64,000 bases of DNA from Alkalicoccus chagannorensis DSM 18086. Lineage in GTDB: Bacteria; Bacillota; Bacilli; Bacillales; Salisediminibacteriaceae. Of the stretch, positions 34,833 through 44,763 are shown one piece after another (position 1 is the first letter of the stretch; every line of letters begins with the position of its first letter). The stretch lies in contig NZ_AUCK01000005.1 in assembly GCF_000429725.1 (NCBI RefSeq), positions 62,001-126,000 of the forward strand, given 5' to 3'. The translations under genes were made by a program, and so were the position numbers. The notes under the pieces were generated by a model. That model made no database searches. It was not told the DNA's origin and saw only the letters and a list, made by a program, of their open reading frames with translations.

Positions 34833-37310
34833 ATGGATCAGGACTTTTATGCAGAAGTTGTTTCCGATATGCCGGTAGGATATGCGTATCAGAGAATGAT
34901 CTACAGTCACGGCAGAGCCGTGGATTATCAACTGCTGGACATCAATAAGAAGATGGCTGACATCCTGGGGATTCCCAGTCATGACGTGTCAGGAAGCCGT
35001 ATGCAGCAGCTTTTGGACACGCGGGAAGAAGATCATGAGGCCTGGGTGGAGATGTACGCCTCGGCCCTTTCTGAACAGAAGAAAAAGACGGTCGAGCGTT
35101 TTTCTTTTCCGCTGAAGCGATGGTTCCGTGTCCAGATCATCCCGGAGAATGAAACATACTTCTCCGTCATCTTCATTGATATTACCGAAGAAAAAGAGAA
35201 GATCACGGCGCTTGATTCTTTCTTTAACGGGAACCTCGGAATGATGTTCCGGCTGAACGAAGAGAACAGGCTGCTCGAGGTCAACCCAGAGTGGACAGAA
35301 GTCACCGGCTTTTCACGGCAGGAGCTGCTCGGCACCCCGCTGGAGCAGCTGATCCGTGAGGACGACCGGAAGGACTTTTTCGAACAGCTGTCCCATGTCC
35401 GCAGCGGAGCACGTGTACGTCACTACGTGTGCGGCATAATGAATAAAAACAGGTCGTTCAGTGTGCTGGAATGGCACCTGCATGCAGCGGATGGAGCCAT
35501 CTACGGCACGGCGCATGATATGACTCACCAAACATGGAAAGAGCAGCAGGTTCAGGAGCGGGAAATGCTGCTCGAGCATGTGACAGACCAGATGCCCGGG
35601 GGGATCTTTCAGTTACAGAAGGATGCCGCGGGAACCTACTCTTTTCCTTATCACTCCGACGGGTTTCTCGACGTATTCCGGGTCTCGGCGCGTCGTTTTG
35701 AACAGGATCAGGCAACCGTTTTCACTGCTGTCCACCATGCTGATTATGACGAGGTGATGATGTCTCTGCAGGAATCGCATACCCGCCGCACAATCTGGAA
35801 GAAAGAATTCCGGATTACCATCGCCGGCAATCAGGTCCGCTGGCTGCGCGGACGTGCGAAACCGTCGTTTTATCCGGATGGACGTGTGATCTGGCACGGT
35901 CATATATCGGATATTACGGAAGAAAAAAAGCAGGAACTCGCTTTGAAGGAAAGTGAAGAACGTATGCGCCGGCTGTTCTCCCAGGTTCCGGGGATGCTGT
36001 ACCAGTTTGACGTGCATCAAGACGGGACGTACCGGTTCAGCCTGGCATCGAAAGGGATCTGGGAGCTGATCGAGGTAACACCATGGGAAGCGTATTATCA
36101 GGTCGAGAAAGTGTTTGACCGGATCCACCCGGAGGACCTGGCTCTCGTGAAAGAATCGATAGATCAATCGGCTGCAGAAGAAACACGCTGGAGCATCGAT
36201 TACCGCATCATTCATCCGACCCACGGGATCCGCTGGGTGCGCGGGAATGCGAATCCATCCAAACTAGACGGACGGACCATCCGCTTTTACGGCTATATTT
36301 ATGATGTGACAGAGCTCATAGAGAAAGAGGAAGCGCTGAAGAACCGGGAAAAGATGATCAGTGAAATATCGCATCGGCTGCCGGGGGTCATTTATCAGTG
36401 TATATCCCCTTCGCCCGGAGAGTACCGCTTCCTGACGGCTGCGGGCAATCTGTCGGACCTGTTCGGCGTGACGGATTACGATCCGGAGCAGATCAAGAAC
36501 ATGGAGATTCCACCTCTGATCCATCCGGAAGACCGGGAGACGATCATCGGTGCGATGGATGTCTCCCGGGAGCAGCTAACTCAGTTTGATGAGACATACC
36601 GGGTGATCATGGACAGCCGCTCGGAGTATAAATGGATTCACGCAGCTTCCACTCCAGAAAAGCAGGCTGATGGCTCCGTTATCTGGAGCGGGCACCTCAC
36701 AGATGTGACAGAGAGTCGCAGAAATCAGCTCGCCCTGCAGGAAAGCGAGAAGCAGTACCGGAAACTTGCGAAAAAAATGGAAGAGATGGCTTATCACGAT
36801 TCGCTTACTGGACTTCCCAACCGGAGAATGCTGTTTGACCGGCTCGAGCAGGAAATTCTGCACTGCAGCAAAACAGGCGAGAAGCTCGGTCTGCTGTTCA
36901 TCGACCTCGATAATTTCAAGGCCATCAATGATCAATTCGGTCACGACATCGGTGATCAGCTGCTCGTCTATACGGCGGAGAAGCTGAGCGAGGTCGTTCG
37001 TAAGAGTGATATCGTCGCGAGAATGGCTGGAGACGAATTTCTAGTTGTCTTTTCTCATCTGACGTCAGAAGAACATCTCCACACGGCGGTAAGCAACATG
37101 ATGAACGTGTTTCAGGGCGAGGCGTCCATCGGCGGGAGTATGATTTCCGTCAAAGCGTCGATCGGTGCCGTGCTCTATCCTGATCATGGAAGCACCGTCG
37201 AAGAACTGCTGAGCAATGCCGACAAAGCGATGTACTACAAAAAGCGTCGTGGCAAAAGCGGCATGCAGCTGTATGAGCCGGAGATGGCGTATGTATGGGA
37301 TATGGAATAG
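34833..37310 (+). CDS. Multi-PAS diguanylate cyclase with AGDEF motif and I-site
   Basis: An 825-residue soluble protein with about five PAS-type modules. PAC ends include IDITEEKEK, the AHDMTHQT segment, ISDITEEKKQ, IYDVTELIEKEE and LTDVTESRRNQ. The C-terminal GGDEF domain begins MAYHDSLTGLPNRRML and has IDLDNFKAINDQFGHDIGD. The catalytic motif is AGDEF at 732-736 instead of GGDEF; some AGDEF enzymes are known to be active. The inhibitory site R723-K-S-D726 is intact, unlike the 31-kb cyclase. Start 34833 is preferred because TATAAT at 34794-34799 would start transcription after the alternative ATG at 34782; GGGGGGAG lies upstream. Confidence 0.88.
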   Translation: MDQDFYAEVVSDMPVGYAYQRMIYSHGRAVDYQLLDINKKMADILGIPSHDVSGSRMQQLLDTREEDHEAWVEMYASALSEQKKKTVERFSFPLKRWFRVQIIPENETYFSVIFIDITEEKEKITALDSFFNGNLGMMFRLNEENRLLEVNPEWTEVTGFSRQELLGTPLEQLIREDDRKDFFEQLSHVRSGARVRHYVCGIMNKNRSFSVLEWHLHAADGAIYGTAHDMTHQTWKEQQVQEREMLLEHVTDQMPGGIFQLQKDAAGTYSFPYHSDGFLDVFRVSARRFEQDQATVFTAVHHADYDEVMMSLQESHTRRTIWKKEFRITIAGNQVRWLRGRAKPSFYPDGRVIWHGHISDITEEKKQELALKESEERMRRLFSQVPGMLYQFDVHQDGTYRFSLASKGIWELIEVTPWEAYYQVEKVFDRIHPEDLALVKESIDQSAAEETRWSIDYRIIHPTHGIRWVRGNANPSKLDGRTIRFYGYIYDVTELIEKEEALKNREKMISEISHRLPGVIYQCISPSPGEYRFLTAAGNLSDLFGVTDYDPEQIKNMEIPPLIHPEDRETIIGAMDVSREQLTQFDETYRVIMDSRSEYKWIHAASTPEKQADGSVIWSGHLTDVTESRRNQLALQESEKQYRKLAKKMEEMAYHDSLTGLPNRRMLFDRLEQEILHCSKTGEKLGLLFIDLDNFKAINDQFGHDIGDQLLVYTAEKLSEVVRKSDIVARMAGDEFLVVFSHLTSEEHLHTAVSNMMNVFQGEASIGGSMISVKASIGAVLYPDHGSTVEELLSNADKAMYYKKRRGKSGMQLYEPEMAYVWDME

Positions 37311-37473
37311 GCAGCGTCCGTGAAAGGGCGGAACGTGAGAGCGTCCATCCGGCACATGGCTGATAAAAACAAAGTCAGACCGGCTGTAAAAAAGCGCGAA
37401 GGCTTCCTGGCGCTTGCTCGGTGCCGGCTGTAAAAAGAACACGTGCGGAGCAGATCGCTGCTGCAGACAAAAT

Positions 37474-37504
37474 ACCCCCGCCCGGGAAAGCGCCCGGCGG
37501 GGGT
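37474..37504 (-). terminator. Terminator of the glucosidase gene
   Basis: A 12-pair GC-rich stem with one bulged base. On the minus strand it is followed by TATTTTG. It lies just beyond the stop at 37518. Confidence 0.75.
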
Positions 37505-37517
37505 GACAACGTTGGTT

Positions 37518-39197
37518 TTATTGACCGTCAGACTTCTGTAGAAAGACGAGTGCCTCGAACGGCCGCAGCGTGATTTCCGCATTATCATAATAGACGGCAG
37601 TTTCTTCATAGTTGTGAAGAATCAGCTGTTCGGAGGAGAGGAGCGTGCTGTCTGTTTGGAACACGGCAGACGATGGCGTCAGGTTCGTAACGACGACCGC
37701 TTTTTGCCCATCCAGTTCTCTCTCATAGGCAAATACCTGCTCGTCTTCCGGCATCAGAAGGTGATAGCTGCCGTATACAAACAGCGGATGGGTGCGGCGC
37801 AGGTGAATCATCTGCTTATAGAACTGCAGAATGGAGCGGGGGTCCTTCAGCTGATCTGCGACGTTGATCTCGGTGTAGTTCCGGTTAATCTTCAGCCAAG
37901 GCGTTCCGGTCGTGAATCCGGCCTGATTGCCGCTCGACCACTGCATCGGCGTGCGGCTGTTGTCCCGTGATGTTTTTGCTAGACGCTGGAGTGCTTCTTC
38001 CCCGCGACCTTCCGCGGCCATTTCCTTGTATTCGTTTTTAGCAGCGACATCATCATAATCGTCGATGGAGTCGAAGTAAATGTTCGTCATGCCGATTTCC
38101 TGTCCTTGATAAATATACGGCGTTCCACGCATCAGGAAGTACATGGCACCGAGGGCCGTGGCACTCTCCTTCCAGTACGTGCTGTCGCTTCCCCAGGTAG
38201 ATACGACGCGGGCCTTATCATGGTTCTCAATGAAGAGGGCGTTCCATCCATCCTGTTCGAGCCCGTTCTGCCAGCTGGAGAGGACCTTCTTCAAGTTGAC
38301 GATATCGAGTCCCTGCTCGGCATCCTCGTCCCAGAGGTCAAGGTGCTCAAATTGAAAGACCATATCCATCTTGCCGGTTTCTCCTACCCAGAGGTGTGCT
38401 TCATCCACACTGACCCCGTTGGCTTCGCCGACGGTCATCGCATGCGGATAGCGGCTGTAGGTGTTGTCTTTAAACTTTTTCAGGAATTCATGGATGCCTT
38501 CCTGATTCATGTGCATGTCAAAAGAGGAGACGTATTTTTGTTTATTCGGATTCGGCATATCCGGAAAACCGGGCCGCTTTTTGATGTGACTGATCGCATC
38601 GATCCGGAAACCATCCACCCCTTTGTCGAGCCACCAGTTGACGGTTTCAAACAGTGCTTCCTGTACTTCTTCGTTCTCCCAGTTCAAATCCGGCTGGCGG
38701 CGGCTGAAGACGTGGAGGTAGTACTGATCGGTCTGTTCGTCATATTCCCAGGCGCTTCCGCCGAAAATGCTCTCCCAGTTATTCGGCTCGCCGCCGTTTT
38801 TACCGTCACGCCAGATGTACCAGTCCCGTTTCGGGTTTGTTCTGCTGGAGCGGGATTCGATAAACCACGGGTGCTCATCGCTCGTATGGTTTAACACAAG
38901 GTCGATGATCAGTTTCATGCCACGCTGGTGGCACTCTTCCAGCAGCTGATCAAAATCATCCATCGTACCGAAATCTTCCAGTATGTCTTTGTAATCAGAA
39001 ATATCGTAGCCGTTGTCATCCAGCGGCGATTTGTACATTGGGCAGATCCAGATAAAATCGATACCTAAATCCTGTAAGTAGTCGAGCCGGCTGATCATTC
39101 CCTGCAGATCGCCGAATCCATCGCCATTGCTGTCCTGGAAGCTTCTCGGATACACTTGATAGCCGACTGCTTCTTTCCACCAGACTTTTTCCTCCAT
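37518..39197 (-). CDS. GH13 alpha-glucosidase, oligo-1,6-glucosidase type
   Basis: A 559-residue cytoplasmic glycoside hydrolase. It opens with WWKEAVGYQVYPRSFQDSNG, typical of oligo-1,6-glucosidase and sucrose isomerase relatives. The four conserved regions are IDLVLNHTSDEHPWF, DGFRIDAIS with the Asp nucleophile, VGEANGV with the acid/base Glu, and FIENHDKAR with the third Asp. The subfamily marker QPDLNWEN is present. It probably splits alpha-1,6 (and perhaps alpha-1,4) glucosides such as isomaltose. Start 39197 has GAGGTGACC upstream; the 16-codon extension to 39245 does not. No sugar transporter or regulator is adjacent. Confidence 0.92.
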   Translation of the reverse strand: MEEKVWWKEAVGYQVYPRSFQDSNGDGFGDLQGMISRLDYLQDLGIDFIWICPMYKSPLDDNGYDISDYKDILEDFGTMDDFDQLLEECHQRGMKLIIDLVLNHTSDEHPWFIESRSSRTNPKRDWYIWRDGKNGGEPNNWESIFGGSAWEYDEQTDQYYLHVFSRRQPDLNWENEEVQEALFETVNWWLDKGVDGFRIDAISHIKKRPGFPDMPNPNKQKYVSSFDMHMNQEGIHEFLKKFKDNTYSRYPHAMTVGEANGVSVDEAHLWVGETGKMDMVFQFEHLDLWDEDAEQGLDIVNLKKVLSSWQNGLEQDGWNALFIENHDKARVVSTWGSDSTYWKESATALGAMYFLMRGTPYIYQGQEIGMTNIYFDSIDDYDDVAAKNEYKEMAAEGRGEEALQRLAKTSRDNSRTPMQWSSGNQAGFTTGTPWLKINRNYTEINVADQLKDPRSILQFYKQMIHLRRTHPLFVYGSYHLLMPEDEQVFAYERELDGQKAVVVTNLTPSSAVFQTDSTLLSSEQLILHNYEETAVYYDNAEITLRPFEALVFLQKSDGQ

Positions 39198-39448
39198 GTG
39201 GGTCACCTCATTCACGTAGTTAAATCCATGCTGTGTATATACCAAAAGTTGTGCAACCGGTTTTCCATTTTGATAAAAAAAGAAAAAGAGCCGGTCTGCT
39301 CTTTGTCATGTGCTTCTTCATGATAACGTATTCACAAAGAAAAAACAATTACCGGTGTGAAATGTTTCAGGCATAATAATAAGGAGGGATGTGGTTTAGT
39401 AAGGGCCCAGAAAAAGGAATAGGAATTGGGAAGAATAGGAGGGATGAT

Positions 39449-40438
39449 ATGCTGCGATGGTTGATGGCGGTGGTGCTGTTCCTGATTCCGGCCGGAACAG
39501 CGGCAGCTCATGTCAAATGGTTTACGGAAGCGGAAGCGGAGAGAGCACCGATCGAGCAGGTGCTGGATGGACCTTTCTTTCTGACAGCACTGCTGTCGGC
39601 ATTGGCACTGGGGACACTCCCCTTTATCGTGACGACGATGGAAAATAAAACATCGTTGGATCAAATGGATTTCGGATTATCCAAGCTCCAGCCTTATTCG
39701 TATTGGATTATTCAGTACGGCACGGCAGTATCGATTCTCATTCAGCAGTTTACCGATGGATTATTCGCACCGGAGCTGCTGAACCCGGACGGCATCATCT
39801 CCTATGGTGGATGGCTTAGTGTTCTGCTGCTGCTGCTCCCGTGGAGAATCACAGCTAGAGCTGGTGCCTTAGTGCTGCTGCTTCTCTTCGGGCTGACTAC
39901 GATGGAGTACGGCTGGTTTCATATGCTCGATTATCTCTTTTACTTAGGTATTTTCTATGTGCTGCTGCTTCACCGCACAAGAGCGATGAACTGGAATTTT
40001 CCTGTCCTTTATTTCACCACCGGTCTGTCGTTGTGCTGGGTGGCTGCAGAGAAATGGGTTTATCCAGGTATGGCAAGAGATATTGTGCAGAATCATGATG
40101 TACCAACGTTCGGATTTTCCGCTGAGACGTTTGCGATGATGACCGGATTCATTGAGTTTCTGGTTGGCTTCCTTCTGATCATTGGAGTCCTGAACCGGCT
40201 GCTGGCAGTGGGGCTGAACCTGATTTTCCTCTCTACCACGCTTTTATTCGGATGGTTGGAATTAATCGGGCATTTCCCGATTCACATCATTCTGCTGACG
40301 TTTATCATTGAAGGTCGCACGTTTTACAAGCCGCCGGTATCCTATGAAGAAAAGCGATGGAAAAATGCTTCCTTTCTCACAATCCAATTTATTTTAGCAC
40401 TCGCGCTGATCTTCCTGCTTTATTACCGTTTTGCTTGA
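39449..40438 (+). CDS. DoxX-like polytopic membrane protein
   Basis: A 329-residue integral membrane protein. An N-terminal signal-like helix ends at PAGTAAAHVKWFTEAE; the HVKWF start after a leader is typical of a DoxX-related group. About eight further helices follow, including FPVLYFTTGLSLCWVAAEKW and ETFAMMTGFIEFLVGFLLIIG, the latter like the DoxX core motif. It lacks enzyme motifs. The start has TAGGAGGG just upstream. It is divergent from the glucosidase gene. Role unknown; a redox or metal link is known for some relatives. Confidence 0.72.
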   Translation: MLRWLMAVVLFLIPAGTAAAHVKWFTEAEAERAPIEQVLDGPFFLTALLSALALGTLPFIVTTMENKTSLDQMDFGLSKLQPYSYWIIQYGTAVSILIQQFTDGLFAPELLNPDGIISYGGWLSVLLLLLPWRITARAGALVLLLLFGLTTMEYGWFHMLDYLFYLGIFYVLLLHRTRAMNWNFPVLYFTTGLSLCWVAAEKWVYPGMARDIVQNHDVPTFGFSAETFAMMTGFIEFLVGFLLIIGVLNRLLAVGLNLIFLSTTLLFGWLELIGHFPIHIILLTFIIEGRTFYKPPVSYEEKRWKNASFLTIQFILALALIFLLYYRFA

Positions 40439-41065
40439 TGACCTGGCAGAGGGTATAACAGAGTGTCTTATGGAATAGTTTATGACGGCTCTCATTTCTG
40501 ATGAGGGCCGTTTTTATGAAAGTAATAAGAATGTATAAATGTTCATACAGGGAGAGGGCGTCTTCGTGCGCTGAACCGGAAGAAACATTAGCCTTTTTCT
40601 TCTGCCGCAATGCATGCAGCGAAGGTGCACACCGCTCCGACCCAAAGGCGCTTCGCGTTTTTGATCGCACGTGGAGGGATACTTTTTGTACACGTCAAAG
40701 AACCCGTACCTTATGCCACAGCAAATGCTTCCTGATGCAGAGAGTCGTTCTAATTCAAGGAGGCTGATTAAATCATGGGGCACACGTTTAGATGGCAGTG
40801 ACGGTCGCAGTGGTGCCGGAGGGAAAAGGGCAGTCTTTTCAACACAGTGGTATGCCTCTGCCCGCCTGTAGCGACAGCCACGCCAGTACTCTGTTCTCCG
40901 AATATATTCTTTGACGCTTCCTATTATTTAGTCCTGATAGGTCATTCGCAGAACGACACCAGCTTTTCGACATCTCTTTGAACCTCCGTTTTCAGTAAAT
41001 TCTTTCGAGGCTGAAAATTTTTGTGGTAAGCTGGAAGAAGCTTTTTCAGGAAGGAAACATACAAG
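40439..41065. other. Gene-free stretch with a dispersed repeat copy
   Basis: A 627-base gap. Copy C of the dispersed element fills 40528-40664. I find no ribosome site for the small open frames in the remainder, and no clear promoter for the ABC gene beyond A/T-rich sequence at about 40.9-41.0 kb. Confidence 0.5.
40528..40664. repeat. Dispersed degenerate element, copy C
   Basis: Begins GAATGTATAAATG with CATACAGGG, paralleling GAATGTAGATG and CATACAGGG of copy E. It ends AAAGGCGCTTCGCGTTTTT, paralleling AAAAGACGCTTTGCGCTTTT of copy D. The middle is poorly conserved. Confidence 0.6.
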
Positions 41066-42787
41066 ATGGTCTTACTTTGGAGTTACTTAAAGAAATATAA
41101 AATTGCCGTAGGCGCTGCGCTGTTTTTAACGCTCGTAGAGCTCACGGTAGAGCTGGTGCAGCCACTCTTGATTGCCCGGATTATTGATGAAGGCATCATG
41201 ATGGAGGATATGTCGGTCGTGCTCTTCTGGGGCGGCGTGATGCTCGCCTTATCCTTCGTTGCGTTTGCTGCGGGAATCATCAATTCGTTCTATGCTTCTT
41301 ATGCCAGTCAGCATACCGGCAGACAGCTGCGGTCTGATGTATTCAGCCGGGTACAGACGTTCTCTTTCCAGCAGTTCCAGCAGTTTCCGACAGCCTCTCT
41401 TCTCACGAGAGTGACGAATGATATCAATCAGCTGAAGAACACCATCTTTATGAGTCTAAGAATTATTCTTAGAGCGCCGCTGCTGGTGGTCGGTTCGCTG
41501 GTGATGGCTTTTTTCGTCCAATGGCAGCTGGCACTTGTGCTTGCTGTAACGGTACCTCTTTTGGCTGGACTTCTCGTCTGGATCATGAAAAAAGCTGCAG
41601 GAATGTTTAAACGAGTACAGCAGCGCGTCGATGCTGTGAACAATACAGCACAGGAGAACCTGACAGCTATCCGGCTCGTCAAAGCGTTTGCCCGCAGACC
41701 ATATGAATCCTCCCGTTTCCATGAGGCCTCTGCCGACCTCCAGTCCTCCACCGTGAAAACGATGCGGCTGGTCGAGGTGTCGATGCCGCTTGTGCTTCTT
41801 TTAATGAATGGAAGTATCATGGCAGTGCTCTGGTTTGGTACAGCAGGCGTAAACACAGGAGGAATGTCCGTCGGGGAAGTCGTAGCTGTCATCAACTACA
41901 TTACGAGAATGACCGGTGCCCTGTCGATTTTTTCGATGATCGTTATTATTTTTTCCCGGGCAAAGGCGTCTGCAGACCGGGTATCCGACGTGCTGCAGGC
42001 GGAGGATGAAATGGAAGATGGAAGGGACGAAGCGCCGATGCTGCAGGGGGAAGTTGAGTTCCGCGGCGTCTCGTTTCAGTATCCGGGGATAGAACAGGAG
42101 GCGCTCACAGATATCAGCTTCCGCGCGGACCCTGGTGAACGGATTGCTGTGCTGGGGGCTGCCGGCTCCGGGAAAACATCGCTCGTCCAGCTGCTGCCTC
42201 GTCTGCACGATCCGACAGCAGGAGAAGTCCGAATGGACGGCAGGAAGCTGCCGGATCTAAAGCGTCGAAGCCTTCGTACACAAATCGGTTATGTACCGCA
42301 GGAGGCGATGCTGTTTACCGGAACGATAACAGAAAACCTCCAGTGGGGCAGGGAAGGAGCCACTCGGGAGGAGATGGAGCAGGTACTCAAAGATGCTCAG
42401 ATTCACGATACGATTCAGGAGCTGCCTGACGGTCTGGACACGCGGGTGGGACAGCGCGGCGTGAACCTCTCGGGAGGACAGAAGCAGCGCCTCTCGATTG
42501 CCAGAGCGCTGCTGCGCCGGCCGGCTGTGCTGCTGCTTGATGACAGTACGAGTGCGCTGGATGTGAAAACGGAGAAACGGCTGCTCGAAGCACTCCGGCG
42601 GTACCGGTGCACGACGATCATGGTAACGCAGAAGATGAGTACGACTCTGGAAGCGGATTATGTCCTGCTGCTGGATGAAGGTCGTCTGCAGGCGGAAGGG
42701 ACGCACGAGGAACTGCTGCGGACATCAGAATTGTATCAGGCGATTTACCGTTCCCAATATGGAGAAGGGGGTGCCGGACTTGGGTAA
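41066..42787 (+). CDS. ABC exporter subunit with degenerate nucleotide site
   Basis: A 573-residue half transporter: six transmembrane helices in residues 1-310 and an ATPase domain from about 335. Walker A is GAAGSGKTS, the Q-loop is YVPQEAML, and the signature LSGGQKQRL is canonical. Walker B reads AVLLLDDSTSALD, with Asp replacing the catalytic Glu. The switch His is replaced by Gln in IMVTQKMST. This is the pattern of the BmrC/TM287-type partner in heterodimeric multidrug exporters. The next gene, overlapping by eight bases, encodes the other half. It probably exports drugs or lipophilic compounds. Confidence 0.92.
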   Translation: MVLLWSYLKKYKIAVGAALFLTLVELTVELVQPLLIARIIDEGIMMEDMSVVLFWGGVMLALSFVAFAAGIINSFYASYASQHTGRQLRSDVFSRVQTFSFQQFQQFPTASLLTRVTNDINQLKNTIFMSLRIILRAPLLVVGSLVMAFFVQWQLALVLAVTVPLLAGLLVWIMKKAAGMFKRVQQRVDAVNNTAQENLTAIRLVKAFARRPYESSRFHEASADLQSSTVKTMRLVEVSMPLVLLLMNGSIMAVLWFGTAGVNTGGMSVGEVVAVINYITRMTGALSIFSMIVIIFSRAKASADRVSDVLQAEDEMEDGRDEAPMLQGEVEFRGVSFQYPGIEQEALTDISFRADPGERIAVLGAAGSGKTSLVQLLPRLHDPTAGEVRMDGRKLPDLKRRSLRTQIGYVPQEAMLFTGTITENLQWGREGATREEMEQVLKDAQIHDTIQELPDGLDTRVGQRGVNLSGGQKQRLSIARALLRRPAVLLLDDSTSALDVKTEKRLLEALRRYRCTTIMVTQKMSTTLEADYVLLLDEGRLQAEGTHEELLRTSELYQAIYRSQYGEGGAGLG

Positions 42788-44609
42788 TCCATGGACCGAT
42801 CCATTTAAGCAGAAAAGAATGGAACCTGCTGCAGCGGAAGAGCAGGCTGATAAGAAGCGGGCCGAAGATTGGAAAGGCACCCTCGGCCGGATCGGCCGGT
42901 ACCTGTTGAAAAGTCGTGGGAAGCTGTCCGTTGTTGTGCTGATGATTGCCGTCAGTTCCTTGATGGCGTTGGCGGGTCCACTTATTGTCGGCCTCTCGGT
43001 GGATGAATTCCTTGTAGACGGTGATCTGGGTATGATCGGATTTGTTCTCGCTGCCCTCGCAGCGGTCTACCTTCTTCATTCTTTATCCGTCTTTCTGCAG
43101 CATTTCTGGATGATCCAAGTTTCGCAGCGGACGGTCTATGATATCCGTACCTCGCTGTTTGATCAGCTGCAGCAGCTTCCGGTCGCTTTTTTTGATAAGC
43201 GCAGGCACGGCGAACTGATGAGCCGGATTACGAATGATGTAGACAACATCAGCAACACGTTGAACAGCTCCATCATTCAGATTGTGCAGAGTGTGCTCAC
43301 TCTCGGAGGCATTCTGATTGTGATGTTGTACTTAAGTCCGCTGCTGACGTTCATCACGCTGACGATTGTCCCGGCGATGGTGTTCGGGATGAAATGGATC
43401 ACGAAACGGACAGCTCCCCTATTCAAAGCCCAGCAGAAGCGTCTCGGGGAAATGACAGGCTACGTGCAGGAAACCATGTCCGGCCAGCGAATCATCAAAT
43501 CGTTCTCGCAGGAAGAACGGGTCATCCGTTCGTTTGAGGAACGGAACGCAGCCTTGTTTCAGGCCGCTTTTTGGGCACAGACCATTTCCGGCTTTATTCC
43601 GAAGCTGATGAACATGCTCAATAATGTCAGCTTTGCTGTGATTGCCGGATTCGGCGGCCTGCTCGCGCTCAATGGGATGATCACCATCGGGGTTATCGTG
43701 ATTTTCGCAGAATACGCCAGACAGTTCACCAGACCGCTGAATGACCTTGCGAACCAGGTGAATGTACTGCTGTCTGCTATTGCCGGGGCAGAGCGGGTGT
43801 TTTCGATCATCGATGAAGAAAGCGAGCGCAGAGAGGGGGAGGAAGTCCGCCGACTCCCGGGAGCTTCGATTGCGTTTGACCACGTCACCTTTGCTTATGA
43901 AGAAGAAACGATTCTGCATGACGTGACCTTTCAAGCAGAGGAAGGACAGACCGTCGCACTGGTTGGACCGACCGGGGCGGGGAAAACGACGACCATCAGC
44001 CTGCTGGCCCGCTTCTACGATCCGCAGGAGGGAACGATTCGAATTGGCGGAAGTGATATCCGCAGCATTGATAAAGAAGCACTGCGGGGCCAGATGGCAT
44101 TCGTACTGCAGGATTCTTTTCTCTTTGAAGGGACCATCCGGGAGAACATCCGGTACGGCCGGTTGAATGCATCGGATGACGCAGTGCTGCAGGCCGCAGC
44201 GGATGCGAATGCAGACGGCTTTATCCGGCGGCTGCCGGATGACTACGATACAAGGATCGATGCGGAAGGCGGAGGCATCAGTCAGGGACAGCGGCAGCTG
44301 CTCGCTATTGCCCGCGCCCTGCTGGCGGATACGGACATTCTTATATTGGATGAGGCCACCAGCAGCATTGACACCATTACCGAGTTGAAAATCCAGGAAG
44401 CCCTCCAGCGGCTGATGAAAGGCCGGACGAGCATCGTGATTGCTCATCGGTTAAATACGATTCAGGCAGCCGATCAGATTATCGTTATGGAACAGGGTGG
44501 TATTGTGGAGAAGGGCAGCCACGTAGAGCTGATGACCGAGGACGGCCGTTATGCCGATCTGGTCAAAAGCCAGCACGAATCGGGCTCCCCTGCGACGCTT
44601 TCGTCCTGA
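42780..44609 (+). CDS. ABC exporter subunit, catalytic partner
   Basis: A 609-residue half transporter with a 60-residue charged N-terminal extension, six transmembrane helices (about 55-335) and an ATPase domain. Walker A is GPTGAGKTT, Walker B ILILDEATSSID has the catalytic Glu, and the switch His is present in IVIAHRLN. The signature is ISQGQRQ rather than LSGGQ. It therefore pairs with the degenerate Walker site of its partner, as in BmrD/TM288. A TTG start at 42780 with AAGGGGG upstream is preferred; ATG 42759 is possible. A strong terminator follows. Confidence 0.92.
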   Translation: MGNPWTDPFKQKRMEPAAAEEQADKKRAEDWKGTLGRIGRYLLKSRGKLSVVVLMIAVSSLMALAGPLIVGLSVDEFLVDGDLGMIGFVLAALAAVYLLHSLSVFLQHFWMIQVSQRTVYDIRTSLFDQLQQLPVAFFDKRRHGELMSRITNDVDNISNTLNSSIIQIVQSVLTLGGILIVMLYLSPLLTFITLTIVPAMVFGMKWITKRTAPLFKAQQKRLGEMTGYVQETMSGQRIIKSFSQEERVIRSFEERNAALFQAAFWAQTISGFIPKLMNMLNNVSFAVIAGFGGLLALNGMITIGVIVIFAEYARQFTRPLNDLANQVNVLLSAIAGAERVFSIIDEESERREGEEVRRLPGASIAFDHVTFAYEEETILHDVTFQAEEGQTVALVGPTGAGKTTTISLLARFYDPQEGTIRIGGSDIRSIDKEALRGQMAFVLQDSFLFEGTIRENIRYGRLNASDDAVLQAAADANADGFIRRLPDDYDTRIDAEGGGISQGQRQLLAIARALLADTDILILDEATSSIDTITELKIQEALQRLMKGRTSIVIAHRLNTIQAADQIIVMEQGGIVEKGSHVELMTEDGRYADLVKSQHESGSPATLSS

Positions 44610-44672
44610 TCCCGCTTACACAGAGAAGTAACCGCCTGCGTTCGCTTGAATGTGGTGGATCGTGATACGAGT

Positions 44673-44712
44673 AAAGAACCCCTCAGCTGTATTTTTGGCT
44701 GAGGGGTTCTTT
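44673..44712 (+). terminator. Terminator of the ABC exporter operon
   Basis: A perfect 15-bp stem (44673-44687 with 44698-44712) followed by further T. Confidence 0.92.
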
Positions 44713-44763
44713 TCGCGGTTGAGAAAGATATCCGTTTTCATCCATGGGATGGGGGTTTCGTGC

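Noticed and set aside
40671-40871. 66-codon plus-strand frame before the ABC exporter
   Set aside because: No ribosome site, no recognisable product, and it begins inside or next to a repeat copy.
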